Source: Caulobacteraceae bacterium (GTDB taxonomy: Bacteria > Pseudomonadota > Alphaproteobacteria > Caulobacterales > Caulobacteraceae). From it: DNA of 64,000 bases. Where the stretch lies: contig CANJLH010000003.1 in assembly GCA_947475415.1 (NCBI GenBank), positions 124,001 through 188,000 of the forward strand. The letters run 5' to 3'. The translations under genes were made by a program, and so were the position numbers. The notes under the pieces were generated by a model. That model saw only the letters and a list, made by a program, of their open reading frames with translations, was not told the DNA's origin and ran no database searches. Positions 62,936 through 64,000 of the stretch are shown one piece after another. How positions within the stretch are numbered: position 1 is the first letter of the stretch; the number at the start of each line of letters is the position of its first letter.

Positions 62936-63760
62936 CTATTTCCAGGCGCGAAGACCTGGCGGCGGGCCGTTCGCGGGCGGGCCCGCAATGCATTGCGCGA
63001 TGTTCATCCAGGTTTTGGCAGCCTCGCCGCTGACGGCCAGGCCGGTATCGGCCACATTGCGCCGCTGCGTGGCGACTAGACAGAAGTCCGCGGCCGCGCC
63101 CTCAACCCGGCTCGGAGAGGCCGGATCATTCCAGGTCCACACCGCCCCGGATGGCGCGGTCAGGGCGACGAACGGCTTGGGGTCCGGCGGGGTAAGGCCC
63201 CGGTTGGCGAAGCTGAAACCCATCGTGCGTAATCCGAACTCGACGACATTGCGAATCCGATCGCCCTCGGCGCGGCGCACACGGCAGAGGTCGAACACAT
63301 CCTGGCCGTAGCCCCAGGTCTCCATCTGCCGGGCGTTGACCAGGGTCTCGGCGCGCATGGGTGCGGCGAACCAGGCCACCTTGGCGTCCTCCTTCTGGGC
63401 CAGGGCCGCAGCGCGCAGTTCCAGCTGGCCGGCGCCCCAGGCGGCCAGCAGCTGCGCCCAGCTCAGGGCGTCCAGCCGCGAACTTTCATAGAGGGCGATG
63501 CGGCGGAAGGAGTCCTCCCGCGGCGTGTCCGGCGCCGGCGGCTTGGTGCCTTCCGCGAAACGGGCGTGCTCTTCTTTGAAGCGCTCCGGATCGGACAGGG
63601 ACAAGGTCGCCAGCCGGTCGATCATCACCATGTGCTTGATCGAATCCACCACACGCCAGCCATAGAACGGCGTCACCGCGCCGGGATCGGCGTCGGCGGT
63701 CAGCTCACGCAAAGCCGCGACTTCTTCCGCCAGATCATCACACGCTGAACGCAAGCTCAT
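62936..63760 (-). CDS. TIGR03084 family protein (DinB/mycothiol-isomerase-like)
   Basis: 274 aa. TPFYGWRVVDSIKHMVMIDRLATLSL is the N-terminal maleylpyruvate-isomerase-like helix with metal-type residues, and MSARQMETWGYGQDVFD-like (here LVNARQMETWGYGQDVFDL) the family's characteristic central segment; a C-terminal beta domain (VWTWNDPAS, DFCLVATQRRN) follows. TIGR03084 has no proven role. Its place upstream of the CoA cluster is suggestive, not conclusive. Confidence 0.85.
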   Translation of the reverse strand: MSLRSACDDLAEEVAALRELTADADPGAVTPFYGWRVVDSIKHMVMIDRLATLSLSDPERFKEEHARFAEGTKPPAPDTPREDSFRRIALYESSRLDALSWAQLLAAWGAGQLELRAAALAQKEDAKVAWFAAPMRAETLVNARQMETWGYGQDVFDLCRVRRAEGDRIRNVVEFGLRTMGFSFANRGLTPPDPKPFVALTAPSGAVWTWNDPASPSRVEGAAADFCLVATQRRNVADTGLAVSGEAAKTWMNIAQCIAGPPANGPPPGLRAWK

Positions 63761-63790
63761 GGGGCCGACACCTCTGACTTCGCCGTATGG

Positions 63791-64000
63791 TCAGGCCGCC
63801 TTCGCGCGCCTTTTGGCAAGGCGGGCGTAAACCGGCTCATAATTCGCCACCGAACGCGCCCAGGTGCGCTCCTCGCGCACATAGGCGAGGCCGGCGGCGT
63901 GTATCGCCGGCCAAGATTCGCGTGAGTCGAACAACCGCGCCAGGGTCGCCGCCAGGGCGACCGGGTCGTCAGCCGGAAACAGGGCGCCGGTGACGCCGTC
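63791..64000 (-). CDS. Glycosyltransferase family 1/4, C-terminal part (5' partial)
   Basis: Only the last 69 residues are in the window; the rest lies beyond the right edge. DGVTGALFPADDPVALAATLARLF is the standard C-terminal loop of GT-B family 4 enzymes (the acidic Glu of EX7E is out of view), and ERTWARSVANYEPVYARL closes it. Stop at 63791-63793. Ends 31 bases from the TIGR03084 start on the same strand. Confidence 0.8.
   Translation of the reverse strand, partial: DGVTGALFPADDPVALAATLARLFDSRESWPAIHAAGLAYVREERTWARSVANYEPVYARLAKRRAKAA

Noticed and set aside
63787..63993. Plus-strand frame at the right edge
   Set aside because: It is antisense to a glycosyltransferase C-terminus whose DGVTGALFP motif is convincing; the plus frame is Arg/Pro-rich shadow.
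1..64000. tRNA, rRNA, CRISPR arrays, prophage or transposase genes
   Set aside because: No cloverleaf-like sequence, no regularly spaced direct repeats and no integrase or transposase motifs were seen anywhere in the window.

Overview
The window is a 64 kb stretch of high-GC chromosome that reads as ordinary, densely packed alphaproteobacterial core genome, most like the Caulobacteraceae (a Phenylobacterium or Caulobacter relative). The basis for this is the gene families and their order: rpmH-rnpA-yidC-engB, fmt-truA after def, dapE-dapD-HAD-argB, petABC, a DUF6111/NUDIX/DUF1285 block, and promoters of the TTGACa...GCTATCC type. The genus is inferred by recognition, not by a search. No rRNA, tRNA, CRISPR array, prophage or insertion sequence was seen.

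Layout. 1-3 kb: end of a FolM-like reductase, folB, an unusually large non-coding stretch (982-1796), a small DUF4870 membrane protein and a TacA/TacT-type toxin-antitoxin pair. 3-9 kb: ilvE, an OmpR/EnvZ-type two-component pair followed by the 5'-truncated remnant of a PIN (VapC) toxin, proC, a YbjN protein, ubiK, lgt. 9-16 kb: a MidA-like methyltransferase, pgeF, prs, a secreted protein of unknown function, rplY, pth, a TPR protein, ychF. 16-23 kb: two tandem dienelactone-hydrolase paralogues, a retropepsin-like protein, the cytochrome bc1 operon petABC, trmL-hemF. 23-27 kb: a tightly overlapped minus-strand block (amidotransferase, CCA-adding-type nucleotidyltransferase, DUF6111, CoA-type NUDIX hydrolase, DUF1285, GNAT). 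27-31 kb: MFS exporter, SDR-thioesterase pair, OmpA-like lipoprotein. 32-35 kb: EpmB-, EpmA- and EF-P-encoding genes together, then a VIT-family transporter. 36-44 kb: rpmH, rnpA, yidC, engB, mgtC-like, rmuC, def, fmt, truA. 44-51 kb: CapA-like secreted phosphoesterase, MHS-type symporter, LLM flavoenzyme, zinc-type dehydrogenase, DUF3303, an SPFH protein with a two-helix partner. 51-55 kb: lysine/arginine biosynthesis operon. 55-64 kb: recR and a probable acyl-CoA catabolic cluster (AMP ligase, SDRs, a paired MaoC/FAS1-like hydratase, a double-domain CaiB/BaiF CoA-transferase, a TIGR03084 protein), ending in the C-terminus of a glycosyltransferase.

The most interesting non-coding signal is a bipartite two-hairpin repeat of about 117 bp, found as two clear copies immediately after the stop codons of ychF and efp (16363-16480, 34613-34729). 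A third, more diverged element of similar architecture follows the OmpA-lipoprotein gene (31371-31480). Other points worth checking are the repeat-rich 815-bp gap, the MaoC pair in which one partner appears to lack catalytic residues, the SPFH/two-helix operon, the VapC remnant, and an SDR whose catalytic Lys is Arg. No single locus here clearly qualifies as a new system; the repeat and the acyl-CoA cluster are the best candidates.
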